Positions 44,843 through 57,539 of a DNA stretch of 64,000 nucleotides are shown here, piece by piece. The position numbers and the translations under genes were made by a program. This stretch comes from Siphonodentalium dalli (lineage: Eukaryota; Mollusca; Scaphopoda; Gadilida; Siphonodentaliidae), in the NCBI GenBank assembly GCA_032622095.1, contig CP136069.1, positions 13,314,450 to 13,378,449 on the forward strand, given 5' to 3'. The notes below the pieces were generated by a model. It ran no database searches. It was not told the origin of the DNA and worked only from the letters and a program-made list of their open reading frames with translations. Positions within the stretch are counted from its first letter, which is position 1. Each line of letters opens with the position of its first letter.

Positions 44843-47539
44843 GTGTGCCATGCTTTGCCCAATCCACTATTTTGATTACGTCTTGTACACGGAAATTCGT
44901 AATTTAATTTATGACTGCAGTCATAAATTAAATTTATATAAAATTTTGAACTTTGAATTTAAGATAGCCTATTAACCTGAACATTTACATAATACATCTT
45001 CGACTGAAATTACTCAGTTTTCTATATATTATCGATATTCGATCGTTGTCATCACCGGGAAATTACTGAAAATTAATTCAATTAAATCAATTAAACCAGA
45101 CTTCGAACCAAGTATGTAATATTAAAGTCCGAAACGAGGTGTAACATAATTATAATGACTTCCTTTTCCGGAATAAATAAACAATCTAGAAAAGAATGCC
45201 TGTTCCAAAGACACAATCAATACTACAACTATATCATTCCGACAACAGATTCATTCACCATGTATTTATTTGAGTTTATACCAATAAAGAGAGGTACATG
45301 TTTTATAGATTAACAATACAGGTAAGTGGTTGCCTGACAAGATAACACATCTACCTGGAATGTCAATAACAAGTCAAGATGGATCACTGGCTGATAAACC
45401 ATACGGCTTTTCCCTTTGTCAACAAAGTATAGTGAAAGAAAAAATGGATTACAACCTATCCGTCATACAATTTCCCCACATAATGAAAGTATGAATCGAT
45501 GTCAAAAGAAAGGGGATGTCTGTTAGGAATATTATAGAAGATTTGAGGCTAAATATGATGTTGACCAAGGTCCCAATTTCTCACAGACATATTGCTCCAT
45601 GTTATAATGACATGCATTTTAAGGTGAAAGCGGGACTCTGTGGCGGTTTATTGGAATTTTGAAAATAGTTTTAGAATGTACCCCACCAAAAACAAGATTT
45701 TATTTTATGCCAAAAGTAGAATATATACTTTAAAAAATAAATTAATCGCAATGAAGAACACATGACAAAGAGAGCTCACATTCAGCAAATCATTATCAAG
45801 GGGCGCAACTCAAAACCAGTGATTATTAACTTAACTAACCTAACCCAACACATTCAGCTATGTTATTCGATATTCAAAGCACAAGACCCATACCACGTCT
45901 GTACTTGAGGCACAATACGTTATGTTCCTGCTTTTTGTGCATGGAACAAATGTGAATATAATATCTTATGATACTTCAAATTATGTGCAGAATACATGCA
46001 CCATGTGCTCGATGGCACTTTACTCTGCTTTCTTTGATTACATCCTTTTTGTGTAAATATGTTCTTTGTTTAATATCAGAACTGAACGGTGTTGTGTTAG
46101 CTCTCTTGTGGATATATCTAACAAGTTCATACAAACATGAACCTATATAGCTCATTCAGTCCGTGCGGGTAGGGAGTGGTGGCCACCACTTGATGAGTGG
46201 GATTCAGTTTCGATCGTATTTGCGTGTCATGTGTATAGGTGGATATATGTGCGTGTATGTGGGCGTTTGTACATGCGTATGTGTACGGGCTGATAGTGTT
46301 TTATTTTCCGTAGTCTTGTACCTACCGTGCATTCATATGTGAGCTAATTGGCTATGTGACGGTGCTCGAGTGTGGTTTTGTGTTGGTATGGCGCGAATGT
46401 ATATGTGAGCAGTGATGAATGACTGCTTTAGTATATACACGATCGGGTGCTATATTCTATATTTCTGTATCTTTGTTCTCCAACATTTTTGGTCATGGTA
46501 TGTTCATGTTCTGTTTTATTTCCTTAATTTGTTTCAACATATTATTGTAATGAGCTCTATTAAGGAGGAATTAAAGTTATATAAATTATATAAGTAATTT
46601 TCACCCCCAAATCGGAAATCTAATTCAGAAACCCAAATAGATTTTGTGACGGGAGTGACATGAGAATAAAATTCACAGTATGATCATCTGCAAATTGTTA
46701 GGTGTTACATCTTAATGGGTAACAAAATGCACTAGTGGCAGTGCACTATCAAACAATGTAAAAATGAACCGTTTGTCTGTCATAAGGCTGAATGGTAGAT
46801 TATGGGTAGTGGTATATTGTTAAGTAACAATGGTTGGATTAAAAAAGTCTAGACACGGTAGTTGATGGTATGGAATACTTATATAAAATGTTATATATTA
46901 AATAAAACAAAAATATTCATTATTTGTGAGACCAAAAAATTAGGATTTAATTTGGCCAAAGTTTTGTTTTTCAATTTTGCTCGAGTACTATAGAACATAG
47001 AAAAATACCAAGGAATGCTGACATTACAAAGTTAGTATGTTATAGTGTTGGTCCCTGTTTGGTTGTTTATTCATCTTAATCCGATCCCCTAAAGTTCATA
47101 GTGGATTATCCACGGTGGCCTTAGTGTGGTACCCACGGCATTGAGTGTTTTCTGTATCGCACACTCTTTACAAACTATATCGACATCACTCGAACAACCA
47201 TTTAATTTGTCATAATATATGTTTCTATGGATCAATAGTATGAGTAGGCGGAACAACTAACATGTTTCTGGTCTTCTGAATATAATCAATTCCGATAATA
47301 TGCCGCGCCACATAATTCTCATCAGGTCGATTGTCGAATCAGAACACCGAATGACTGTCTCTGCTTGTGTTATCGATTGAATCGGGTGCCACCCACTTAT
47401 TGACATAGCTACAAATAACCTGGCTATTCGTCTGAGTATTCATTGCGTCAAGTTCATCAGCTGAAGCAGAAAATCCGATCGTTGCTGAGATTAGTCTGTC
47501 ATTTCTTTAAATTGAAATCAAATAGAAAGTTCATCAACC
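44843..47539. other. unassigned DNA upstream of the PAN-like exon
   Basis: ATTTATGACTGCAGTCATAAAT near 44,908 is a 22-bp perfect palindrome. 46,160-46,300 is GT-rich. No other gene, promoter element or repeat family is recognised. Confidence 0.45.
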
Positions 47540-47786
47540 ATGATCATCGCAATAATTTTGCTATGTTTATGTAAATTCGCAGATGCTAATTCGAAGATTG
47601 TGAGTGTCACTTTTAACAAAGGCAGCAGCCAACTAAATCAGGCCAATGTCATTGCAACTGCCAAGACAAAATCAGAAATGGACTGTGGTGCACAGTGCCT
47701 GAAGAAAGATGGATGCAAATCGTTTGCTGTTAATGGTTCCACTTGTGTTCTGTTCAGTGATGATAGCGGAATGCTACAGATACCAG
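47540..47786 (+). CDS. first coding exon, secreted PAN/apple-like protein
   Basis: The Met in CAACCATGA starts a signal peptide (MIIAIILLCLCKFADA, residues 1-16). The mature part carries KSEMDCGAQCLKKDGCKSF and then NGSTCVLFSD, the Cys spacing and CKSF/C-x-L-F pattern of PAN/apple-like modules in extracellular invertebrate proteins. An NGS glycosylation sequon is present. The frame reaches CAG|GTGAGT at 47,786/47,787, a strong 5' splice site, giving a phase-1 intron as usual for extracellular modules. Continuation past the donor to 47,851 is intronic. Later exons were not found in the window; a 4.2-kb inverted repeat sits in the presumed intron. The partner domain is unknown. Confidence 0.7.
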
Positions 47787-47849
47787 GTGAGTATTTTACT
47801 CCGATGTACCTTGCTAAATCTCGGACACCTTACTTGTATTCAGGGACGT

Positions 47850-50800
47850 GACTAGAGGATCTGCATTGAAGTTTCTATGGAGGGTTATTAGGGTCACAAT
47901 CCTAACTTCACATTTCTACTCTAAGTTAATATTTTAATTCTTACTTAATATTTTAATTCTAACTTAACATTTTAATTCTTATATTTTAATTCTAACTTTA
48001 CATTTTAATTCTTATATTTTAATTCTAACTTTACATTTTAATTCTAACTTGATATTTTAATTATAACTTCATATTTTAATTCTTACTTAATATTTTAATT
48101 CTTATATTTTAATTGTAACTCTAACTTTATATTTCAATTCTTACTTAATAGTTTTATTTTAATATTTTAAATCTACTACAAAAGGTCTAATGCTGGAATT
48201 AAATTATTATAATTAAAAAGTTTAAATTGGAGTGAACATAAAACGGACCTCAGAATTGAAACGCAAAAATGAAAACAGACATAAAACGGATACTGTAAGT
48301 TGGAATTGTGGCCCCCAATAACACGCCTGTGTGTTCTATAACAATCTATCGAAAGACGTCGCTGCGATCGGACGGCGGATTTCGATTTCGATTTCCGATT
48401 TCGCAAGCTTTCCCGGCGTCGCTAACTTTGTCGTTGCGCGATGCGGAGTTTCTGTTGTATCTTGTTTGTCCATGTGAGAGCAATGCCAATGGTCCCTGTT
48501 GACAATAATTTTATGATTATTTTTTAATGACCATCTATAGTATAAGGGGGGTTTCAGACAGGAAAATAATAATAATTATAATATAATAATGAATAATTAT
48601 GTTGAGATGCCTTTGTATTTCAAGCCAATATATATATGGTAGTAACATGTTCGATTTTCTGTTTTCTCTTACATAATACAGATACAGGTCGACAAGTATT
48701 AGATCATGTCAAGAATTTCTACAATGGCTATGCACATAATGATTATATTCCGCCCATTTAAAATGTATGGGAACGTTTTGATGTTCTGCATGACGGGGAA
48801 CTTTATAGCATTCAACACACAATGCAGTGAATATAGTTCGTTGTTAGTGTTTGTTCCTTAATAATCTATTTAACAGTAGTGGCCATGGCACCAACTCCAG
48901 ATTGGATGACTGTGATTGCCACGTTTGTGAGTCGATATCGCAATTCACATTGAATTGCTATACGGAGATATTCCACACGATTGTAAGGGATGCAAATCAG
49001 ACTTGGCTCAACAAATTGACCTATTCATTTTTATGCATGCAATCTTGAGCTGCAACCTACACTTACTATTGAATACCGGTACATAATTATTAACTAAGGG
49101 ACAGGTGTTATACATATTATAGATTATAGCTGCAATGTTTTGTCAATGTTATAAACTTCCCTGTCAGAACTTGGACAAATGCCCATGATCTCTACTGGCG
49201 TAGCCACAGTCGAGATTCATGACAGGCATTGATCTAGACAATATATAACCTTCCTCGTGTTTAGATGTTTACATCAATTGGGACCAAGACATACAGTCGA
49301 TGAGAGTGTAACATTAATTGGTTAATTATCTATACTCCTGTAATCTCCACGAAGTCTATACATTCTAACTCTCTGGTTAAAGTTACTCAATCAGATTCGA
49401 TGGTCCCCATATAATCAGACTCCAACAACAACAACAACAACAACATTTTTATAAATGCCGCTTCATATATAAGAATCGATTAATTGCCAAAAAATAATGC
49501 TAACCACTGTCAACTATAGTATAAAATTGCCCGAAATGTGTTATTTATCAACATGTTGTTCGACGAAATTTTGCCTTATTATCAACACAAAGCCTCTTGA
49601 TCTTAGAGTTATTCATCTTCATCCGTATTTTGGTCCGAGACCATCGACTCGTCGACTTTATAGTGAGCCACTAATAAGTCCCGATTTCAAAAATCGATAT
49701 CTAATAACTCTGACCTTTGATAGTTGGTTTCTCGACTCGAATTAAATATTTTTAGCCCCGAATCGAAATTATATATTTTATTATGATGCTTAATTAAAAC
49801 TAACCGGATCGGGGATACTGCAGATGAAACGGGACGAACAGGCCAAAAAAGGACAGACATCTGAGTCAGATGTAAATGCTGAAAATAAAAAAATTGTCAG
49901 ACTGAAACAGCGGATTGGTTTAAACAATATTTTTATTTCCCAATATAGACACAGTGTTTGTGTTTGAACCTGAAGAGAAGAAGATGATTTGGCAAGAAGC
50001 ATTATGTGGTTATATAGAGCAACCTCCTCATGTTGCATATATAATTAAAGCATGGAGCCTAATAATCATGCCAATATTAAAGTTGCTGCTTCAGATTAAA
50101 GTTGCATTATCTGAATTAACGCTCCTAAATCACCATTTCTTTGGCTTCGGGGGTAAAAAAAATTTGATTCGAGTCAAGGAACCAACCCATCAAATCTCAG
50201 AGTGATCAGATATCGAAAAACGTTGTCAAACGGTCTCGGACTAAATTGCGGATGAAGATGGATAAGTCTAAAATCAAGTGGTAATTCGGCCAAATTTCGT
50301 GATAATACGGCCAGAGTTCGTTGAACAGAATGTTGCTAAATAACACGTTTTTGAAAATTGTATACCATAGTCGACAGTGGTTAGCATTATTTTGTTGCAA
50401 TTAATCGATTCTGATCACTAACGCGTATTTTAAAGAAATGTTGTTGTTGTTGTTGTATCTTGATGATATGGGGACCGTTTGATCGGATTAAGTACATTTA
50501 ACTTATGTTCAGTCCGTCCGGTATACTTGGGTATACTAGAGAGTTAGGATTTATAGCATTCGTGGAGATTATAGTAGTATAGATAATTAACCAACTAATG
50601 TTACACTCTCCCCATGTATGTCTTGTATTCAATTGATTTCAACATTTGAACGTGCAATGAATAGATGTGCATAAATAATGAAAAACAATATTTGATACCA
50701 GACGGGTTATATATTTTTCTAGATCATTGCGTGTCATGAATCTCTACTCTGGCTACGTCCGTAGAGTTCATAATCCACCATTTCAAATTATGAGAACTTG

Positions 50801-52070
50801 TTCATGTTCTGACAGGGAGGTTTATAATATATTTCTTAGGTATAATACCTGTTCCACAGTTAATAGTTATGTACCGTTATTACACAGTAAATGTAGGTTC
50901 CATGCAGCTCGTGATTGCATGCTTGAAATAATAGAATAGGTCAATTTGTTAAGCCAATTCTGATTGGCATCCCTTACAATCGTGGAATTTCTTGCGAGTA
51001 ATCAATACAAATTTATTGAGATATCGACTCACAGACATGGCAAATAAAATCATGTAATCTGGAGTTGGTACCATAACCACCCCACTGAAATATATTATTA
51101 AGGAACAAGTACTAACACAGAAATATATTCCCTGCGTTGTTTGTTGAAACATATAAAGTTCCCCGTCAGACCATCAAGTAGAAATACATGACATGATCTA
51201 ATTCATGTCGACCCATTCCTGTATTATATAAAAGAAATATATTCAGCACATACTTTGGAAACAGATATAATAGAACATTTTACTACCATATATGGCTTGA
51301 AATACATCTCAACATAATTATTTATTATTATATTATAATTATTATTACGTTCCTGTCTGAAACGCCACTTGTATCTACAGATGCAATTTTAAAATAACTA
51401 TCGAATTATTGACAACGGGAACCATTGTTCTCACAGAGACAAATAAGATCCAACAGAAACGCTGTATCACGCATCGACAAAGATTGCGACGCCAGAAAAG
51501 CTTGCGAGATCGGCAATTTCCGCTATCCGATCGCAGCGACGTCTTTTGATATAAATTATAGAACACGCAGGCGTGTTATTGGAGTCACAATTCCAACATT
51601 CAGTATCCGTTTTATGTCTGTTTTCATTATTGCGTTTCAATTCTGAGGTCCGTGTCAAGTTCACTCCAATTTAAACTTTTTAATTCTAATATTTTAATTC
51701 TAACATTAGACATTTTTGTAGTAGATTTAAAATATTAAAATAAAACTATTAAGTAAGAATTGAAATATAAAGTTAGAGTTACAATTAAAAGATAAGAATT
51801 AAAATATTAAGTAAGAATTAAAATATGAAGTTATAATTAAAATTGAAGAATTAAATGTTAAGTTAGAATTAAAAGATTAAATTAGGGTTAAAATGTTCAG
51901 TTAGAATTAAAATATAAGAATTAAAATGTTAAGTTAGAATTAAAATATAAGAATTAAAATGTTAAGTTAGAACTGAAATATAAAAATTAAAATGTTAAGT
52001 TAGAATTAAAATGTAAAACTAGGATTGTGACCCTAACAACCCTCCATAAGTTTCAACCTTACAATTCCCT
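47850..52070. mobile_element. 4.2-kb giant inverted repeat (foldback element)
   Basis: The left arm (47,850 to about 49,790) is matched in reverse order by the right arm (about 50,126 to 52,070). Paired words include GGGTCACAATCCTA / AGGATTGTGACCC, a TTTTAATTCTAACTTA minisatellite on both sides, GCAAGCTTTCCCGGCGTCGC / GCGACGCCAGAAAAGCTTGC, TCCAGATTGGATGA / ATGTAATCTGGAG, CAACAACAAC / GTTGTTGTTG and TAATCGATTAAT-type blocks. By eye arms are perhaps 75-85 percent identical with indels, so not a recent inversion. Related single-arm and short versions lie at 58,140-58,630 and 29,335-29,755. No transposase is seen in the arms. Confidence 0.85.
49790..50126 (+). other. centre of the giant inverted repeat with an 80-codon frame
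   Basis: These roughly 335 bp have no inverted partner. A plus frame from about 49,950 reads TVFVFEPEEKKMIWQEALCG and YIEQPPHVAYIIKAWS, preceded by TTTTTATTTCCCAATATAG, a good 3' splice acceptor. It could be a trapped host exon or unique cargo of the element. I do not recognise the protein, and the frame runs into the right arm, so coding is uncertain. Confidence 0.35.
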
Positions 52071-52571
52071 ACTGCACAGACTGCACCGTAATTTTAACCA
52101 CACCTAGTCTTCGAATTGCATTACACCCCCTAGATGGACTTTTTCAGCGAGAGATCAGAATGTTCAAATGTTGAAAATTTACAACCTGACACCCCTATAG
52201 TTTAAATTTTTTAGCTGATGGCCATTTTCGTCCAACAAATTTACCGAAAGTAGGAACAGACACAATATTTGGCCCCCATACGACACATTAAAATGTCGTT
52301 TGAAAAATTAAATATAAGAACAATTGGAATCTATTGTTGGTCTGACATTTCAAGTAATGTTGTGTCAGGTATATTTTTTTCAATTGCTGAAACTTGTGGC
52401 CATATGTGGGAATGTGTGCTATGTTAGCCCCCACCCACACCCGCCACAACAAATAAACATTATCGCCACATCCCTGATTGTGGACAATCTCCGGCCTCAG
52501 TCGATAACAATGTAATACAAATTTATGCAGACTTTAAAGGCCACAGAAACTGAGACATTCAAATATCAAAT
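52071..52571. other. unassigned DNA
   Basis: No gene or repeat is recognised between the inverted repeat and the next open frame. Confidence 0.4.
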
Positions 52572-52905
52572 TTAGAAAAACATTGGGTTCGACTTTTCAA
52601 CAGAACGAAACAATAAATTACTTTCATTGCCAGCATATTCCGGATATGTGGTACACTGACGGGCGTGTTCCTCTCTTTGCGGAGAATTGAAAACAGCTAA
52701 TAATTCTCGATTATGTTCAGTTGATAAAGTCTGTATATCATCATTTGATGTTTTATCTGCTTCTGTTATTCCCACTACCAAATTGTGCAGTGCATATATA
52801 AATGTTCTGAGAGCAAAATTCCATTACAAATTCTTCGACTTACTGGCATGCCACGAAATGTCTTGTAACCCATCTTCATCTTGAAAAACAAGCAACATGC
52901 CCCCT
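52572..52905 (-). pseudogene. exon-like or degenerate coding frame, unidentified
   Basis: The minus strand reads TLCEGGMLLVFQDEDGLQDI, hits one in-frame TAA near 52,822, and continues open through ALRTFIYALHNLVVGITEAD and REEHARQCTTYPEYAGNESN to a TAA at 52,572. About 110 sense codons with a single stop in AT-rich DNA suggests a former gene or transposon protein. I do not recognise the family. An alternative is real exons with the stop inside an intron: TGCTTGTTTTTCAAG and CCAGTAAGT occur in plausible places. Confidence 0.35.
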
Positions 52906-54689
52906 TCACATAGCGTAAATCTCAGTGATCAACACATACACATATATTGATGCAGATACATGTATATGCCTTTTTCATGTTTTTTAATAACTTTATTTTA
53001 TACCATTCACAGATATTGCCTTAGATAAAAATGTCAGATTGTAGTGATAGTCTTCATAATTGACGTTACATTTGCTTATCAGGTTGCAGTACATGATTTA
53101 TAGGGGGTCTGTAAAAAAATAGTGTCTGTGCGCATAACTGCCTGTGGAGCCTGTGTTAAATGTGGCATCAATGGTTTGAAAGTTTATTTATATTTCAAAA
53201 CTGTGAAACTTGACTGACTAAAGATTCCGGGGTGGCCCCCGATGGTATTCAGTGATTGTCAAATTTGTGTGTTACGTTACAGGAAAATAGCCCGATTTAT
53301 CTCCCCTGAATGTAGCTTTCCACAGAGGCCACACCCACAGCGGTAGAACCGCCCACTGGTAATAAGATTTTATCCATATAAATATTGTTTTTTACCCGAG
53401 ATCAATTCCCGAAGTGAGCATATCAGCACTTGCCCTTATGGTAACTAGCTGCTGAAACAGACTCATGTTATGATTCGTGCAATGTTTCATCTTTTAAACA
53501 GTTTGATTTAAAAACAAAATTATTTAAATTAAATTTTTTTTAGATTGAACTCTGATCTGCTGTTGAACAAAAAAATGATAATTTTTGTTTTGTATTTAAA
53601 AAAACAAATTTTTTTAAAAGTTTTTAACTTTCGTTTTAGATTGTTTGATTGAAACTTTTTTTTAAAATAGATAATTTTCTAATTTTTTTAATTTTCCATT
53701 TTAGATTTTTAGATTGTTCTTGCTCAAAAATTCGAAAATTTTGAAAAAAAATTAAATGGTTAACAAGTTTAATTTAAAAAACTAAAGTCATTATAATATA
53801 TGCGGGGGTACCCCGATGCACCACACCAAATATGGTTGAAATCGGTCAAGGGCTCTGAAAGAAAACAGAATTCGTTTTGCCATTAAATGTTAAAATTATG
53901 ACAAAGTATCATTCTAAAAAAAAACATTGTTATAATCACAGATAAATTTATAACATCATGGCGCAAATATAAATCTCAGTAAGCTATATTATGATTTGAC
54001 AACAAAAACTTATTTGAATATAGCCAATTTAACACTGAATGTATGCACGGATATCAAAATTAGGGTGACCGGCGAAAGATGGCAGCAGAATTTTCAATGC
54101 AGCCATTGGCCGGCTCAGTCGCTGATTGGTCGAAAACATATGCTAATAATTATTTGACTGACAGCTGTGAAAATTCTATTGTGTCTTCTGTGCTTGCAAT
54201 TATTATGATAACTTGTTCTCTTTTTCAATCTCAACTCTAACATAGCTCTATAAGGTGCAATAAGCTTATTTGCTGACATCCGCTCTGGTATGGTCTATTG
54301 TTGTTTAAAATTGTAAATATTTAGTAACATTTGTGTAAAATTAAGTGTTTAGTGTGTGCAAACCAAATGCATAACTGGGTGACAAATTGTACTAAGAAGC
54401 TAAAAGGCACAAGCATGTCATAGCTATCATTTCCGTCGAAAATAACAATGTTGTATGGGACAAATTTCACAGATAATGAATCAGAATAATTTGAAGTAAA
54501 GTTCCCCCTCCCATGGCGACCAAATTACTAGCAATTGTGTATTGCTACCTCCGAAAATAACTCCAACAAGAAAAAGTATTTGCAAGAATGCCAAAAACGA
54601 ATATTATAAGTAACAATTGGAAGTAGTTTAAAATTAGCTAAGGTGACATTGGTCACTTATTCGAAATTTGACACATTCATTACTCAATA
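52906..54689. other. unassigned, very AT-rich DNA
   Basis: 53,490-53,790 is dominated by runs of A and T (TTTTTTTAAAAG-like). 54,060-54,140 contains GGCCGGCTCAGTCGCTGATTGG. No gene is recognised. Confidence 0.45.
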
Positions 54690-55080
54690 TTACTCATATG
54701 TTTTATTGTGTTGGTTGGCGCCAAACCAGGAAAGTACGATGACACAACAAAATTGACAAAATTTCGGCGAAAATATTTGGGTGAAAAATCTTACTTTACA
54801 GTATTCGTAGTTTTGTCCAGATGTGACCGGATAAAGACTACTGCGGGTGAGCCACGACCATAGCAGTAAGCTGGCACTGAACATTTGCTAAATAATAACT
54901 GTTGCCATCATTTCGACAATTTTGGGGTAAAAAAAATCGAATTAGGCAGTTTTCGTAGTATTGTACGACTCTTTGCCGGCTCAAGTCTAATGTGTGTTGG
55001 CCCCGAAACAGTAATATGATACCAAAAGGTTGCCATTTTTCTTAGTTTTCATCGGCTTTTGACCGGATAAAGACAAATGC
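54690..55080 (+). repeat. roughly 130-bp satellite family, dispersed units
   Basis: Contains ATGACACAACAAAATTG, TTACAGTATTCGTAGTTTTGTCC and GACCGGATAAAGACTACTG, the unit of 58.6-60.4 kb, about two and a half times. Confidence 0.8.
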
Positions 55081-55799
55081 ACCCTTATGACTAATGTGTA
55101 TGTTTCCCACGCGAAATGTGCAGCTCTGCGACACAATCAGTATTCAATTTTTATCTTAAACATATGTGTGTAGTATATGTGTAGTTTCATATACGTACAC
55201 ATATTGTGTAACAATTTGTACACAATAAATGTGTCAATAGCTACATATATATCCTTACACATTTTGTTTAGATTCTTAAACATACAGATCGTAGACAAGA
55301 ATCGAAGTTCAGTATTCCGACCTGTGGGGTATATAGTATTGATATATGGATATGTATATGTTAAAACTTTCATGGTGCACAATGGTACGTAATATATTGC
55401 TTTGTAATAAGTGCGTTATTGTTTTAAATGAACAAGCCATGGTCGTGACGTGGTTGATTAATATTAGTATTACAGTATTACAACAATCACAGAGTCTAAC
55501 CTAGTCTGAGGGCAGTAATCGCCATGAACGTTTTAGCAAATAAATCCTTATATATCATTAATACTATTCCCACAAGTCGGAATTCTGAACTTACATTCCT
55601 TGTCTACGACCGCTGTAGATTGTAATCCTAAAAAGTTTCTCAAACAATATGGCCGTCATGTAACACTATATGAAACTGAATGCACCACAATGCACATTCT
55701 CTACGTTCTTACACAATTGTGTGTAACAAAATATAAACAATATGTGTAGAACGACTCTTGGTCAATGTATTTATATGTAAAACTACACACTGCCATCAG
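55081..55799. other. unassigned DNA
   Basis: Nothing is recognised. A plus frame (55,177-55,392) and its minus shadow are low-complexity Tyr/Ile-rich reads. Confidence 0.4.
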
Positions 55800-55955
55800 G
55801 GTTGGGGTAATCGTAATCAAAGTAATAGATTACAAAATTTGGAGTAATCATCTGTAATCTGTAATCATGACATTTTTTATTACAAGTAATCGTAATCGAT
55901 TACTTTAAATGTACCTGTAATCATGATTACATTTTGATTTCTTTTTGATTACTTT
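55800..55955. repeat. GTAATC/GATTAC-rich tract
   Basis: After GTTGGGGTAATCG, the words GTAATC, GATTAC and their complements recur about a dozen times in both orientations. Similar tracts occur in other animal genomes to my recollection; the element class is not known to me. Confidence 0.7.
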
Positions 55956-56369
55956 TACTAAAATATCCATTTGGATGGCTATTGGATACTCATAGTCTCA
56001 TTCTGTAGTACTGTGGAGTGTGCACATATACAACCAACATATCAGAACGTTAGTTCAATTGTTTCATGTGTGTTGTTAGTGCTACACTGTGTACATTCTG
56101 GCAGTGGACACAGATAACACACAATTGCTGAAATGTTGAATACAGATTGTATGGCAATGCACTTATGATACAGACAATAAAATATTCTAATAAGAATAAA
56201 ATAGGCTAGCCAACTCCAATAAGGATATAATATTATTGTGAATGTTGTAGACAATGACTGTAGAAAGTCACACTAGTACAATAGGGCGATTACACCTCAA
56301 ATGAGTAAACCGGGTTAATAATTAATCCAGTTTACACATTTGATGTGTAATCGTTGCTACACATTTGTT
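55956..56369. other. unassigned DNA with a small inverted repeat
   Basis: CGATTACACCTCAAATGAGTAAAC at about 56,287 pairs with GTTTACACATTTGATGTGTAATCG at about 56,331, a hairpin of about 70 bp with AACCGGGTTAATAATTAATCC inside. Confidence 0.6.
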
Positions 56370-56925
56370 ATAACAGCGTGTATAGTGGACCCGACGATAG
56401 AAGTAAGATGACACAAAAAAGATTAAAAAATTTGAGGTAAAAAAAATCGAAATTTATCGTAGATTTAATTTGAATGTTCAGCAGATAAAGACCAATAAAG
56501 TAAAATAAAACAGACAAGTTGCCAAAATTAGCATAAAATTTCGGATCAAAAACTGAATTATCTAGTTTCATAGATGTTACCGGATTTAACCAAATAAGGA
56601 CGTCGGTGTCTTGGCTCTCAACGACACAAGGAAGATGACTTTCCAAAATATTGACAAAATTTAATGTCAAAATCGCATGTTAGAGTTCTCGTAGTTTAAT
56701 TGGATGTTGATCGGATAAAGACTCCGGGGTGACTCCCGACCATCGAAGTAAGATGACACCGAAAATTTGCCAAAATTTCAGGTACAAAACTCTAATTAGT
56801 GTTCGTAGTTTTTACAGATTGTTTTGACTTCCATGGGTCGCATCCGAACACAAAATTCAGATGACACCAAAATGTAGCCAAATTTTCACGAATGCTATAC
56901 CTCCTAACTCTCTGGTATAGCCACT
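56370..56925 (+). repeat. roughly 130-bp satellite family, dispersed units
   Basis: About three degenerate units with GATGACACAAAAA, TGCCAAAATTTC, GTTCGTAGTTTTTAC and GGATAAAGACT-like words. A minus-strand 100-codon frame here is the unit in translation. Confidence 0.75.
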
Positions 56926-57539
56926 GTGTAGGAACTGTTATATGGTTCTTGACTCATTTGTGGCAGTTCCTGATGATCTAAATTATACATTTTCAAACTT
57001 TTTGACAGTTAAAACGCAATTTTGAGGCATCTAGGTGATAATTCGATTAGATATTCTTTTTCAATCCCATCACAATCTGCGGCACCAATGAGCGTGTTAA
57101 TAACGAAACTTTCATTGTGCGAGTCATAACAAAGACAAAAACCACGAATTTTGATAATTGTTTGGGTTCTCTCCTGATCGAGTCGGTTCTCTCCCCATTT
57201 AATCGTTCTATACGGGTAAAACTATGGCTAATATTTGCCATGGTACATGGTTTAAACTGCTAATTTTGTGAAAATATATAAAGATAAACACAACAAACTA
57301 TGCATTAAGTTGAAATTTGCATCACTGTCTTGTCATTAATTTCGATGAATTACACTGCATTTCTATGCTTATTCAATAACATGTGTTACTCCTATAAAAA
57401 TTCACAAAGTCGCCAGCTAGTTTGAAAAATAACACGTTTTGCAGGCCCAACAATTTCATGAGTCAATAGCCGATTACCAATAATGAAATTTCATAGCGCT
57501 GGAAAGCGTGAGCGTAGACGGGATATATAGAGTTATCTG
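56926..57539. other. unassigned DNA
   Basis: Nothing is recognised. A short minus frame (57,047-57,241) lacks family resemblance. Confidence 0.4.

Noticed and set aside
44487-44867. 126-codon minus-strand frame and overlapping shifted frames rich in Tyr, Ile and Cys
   Set aside because: They are translations of a 28-30-bp minisatellite; all three frames stay open for the same reason.
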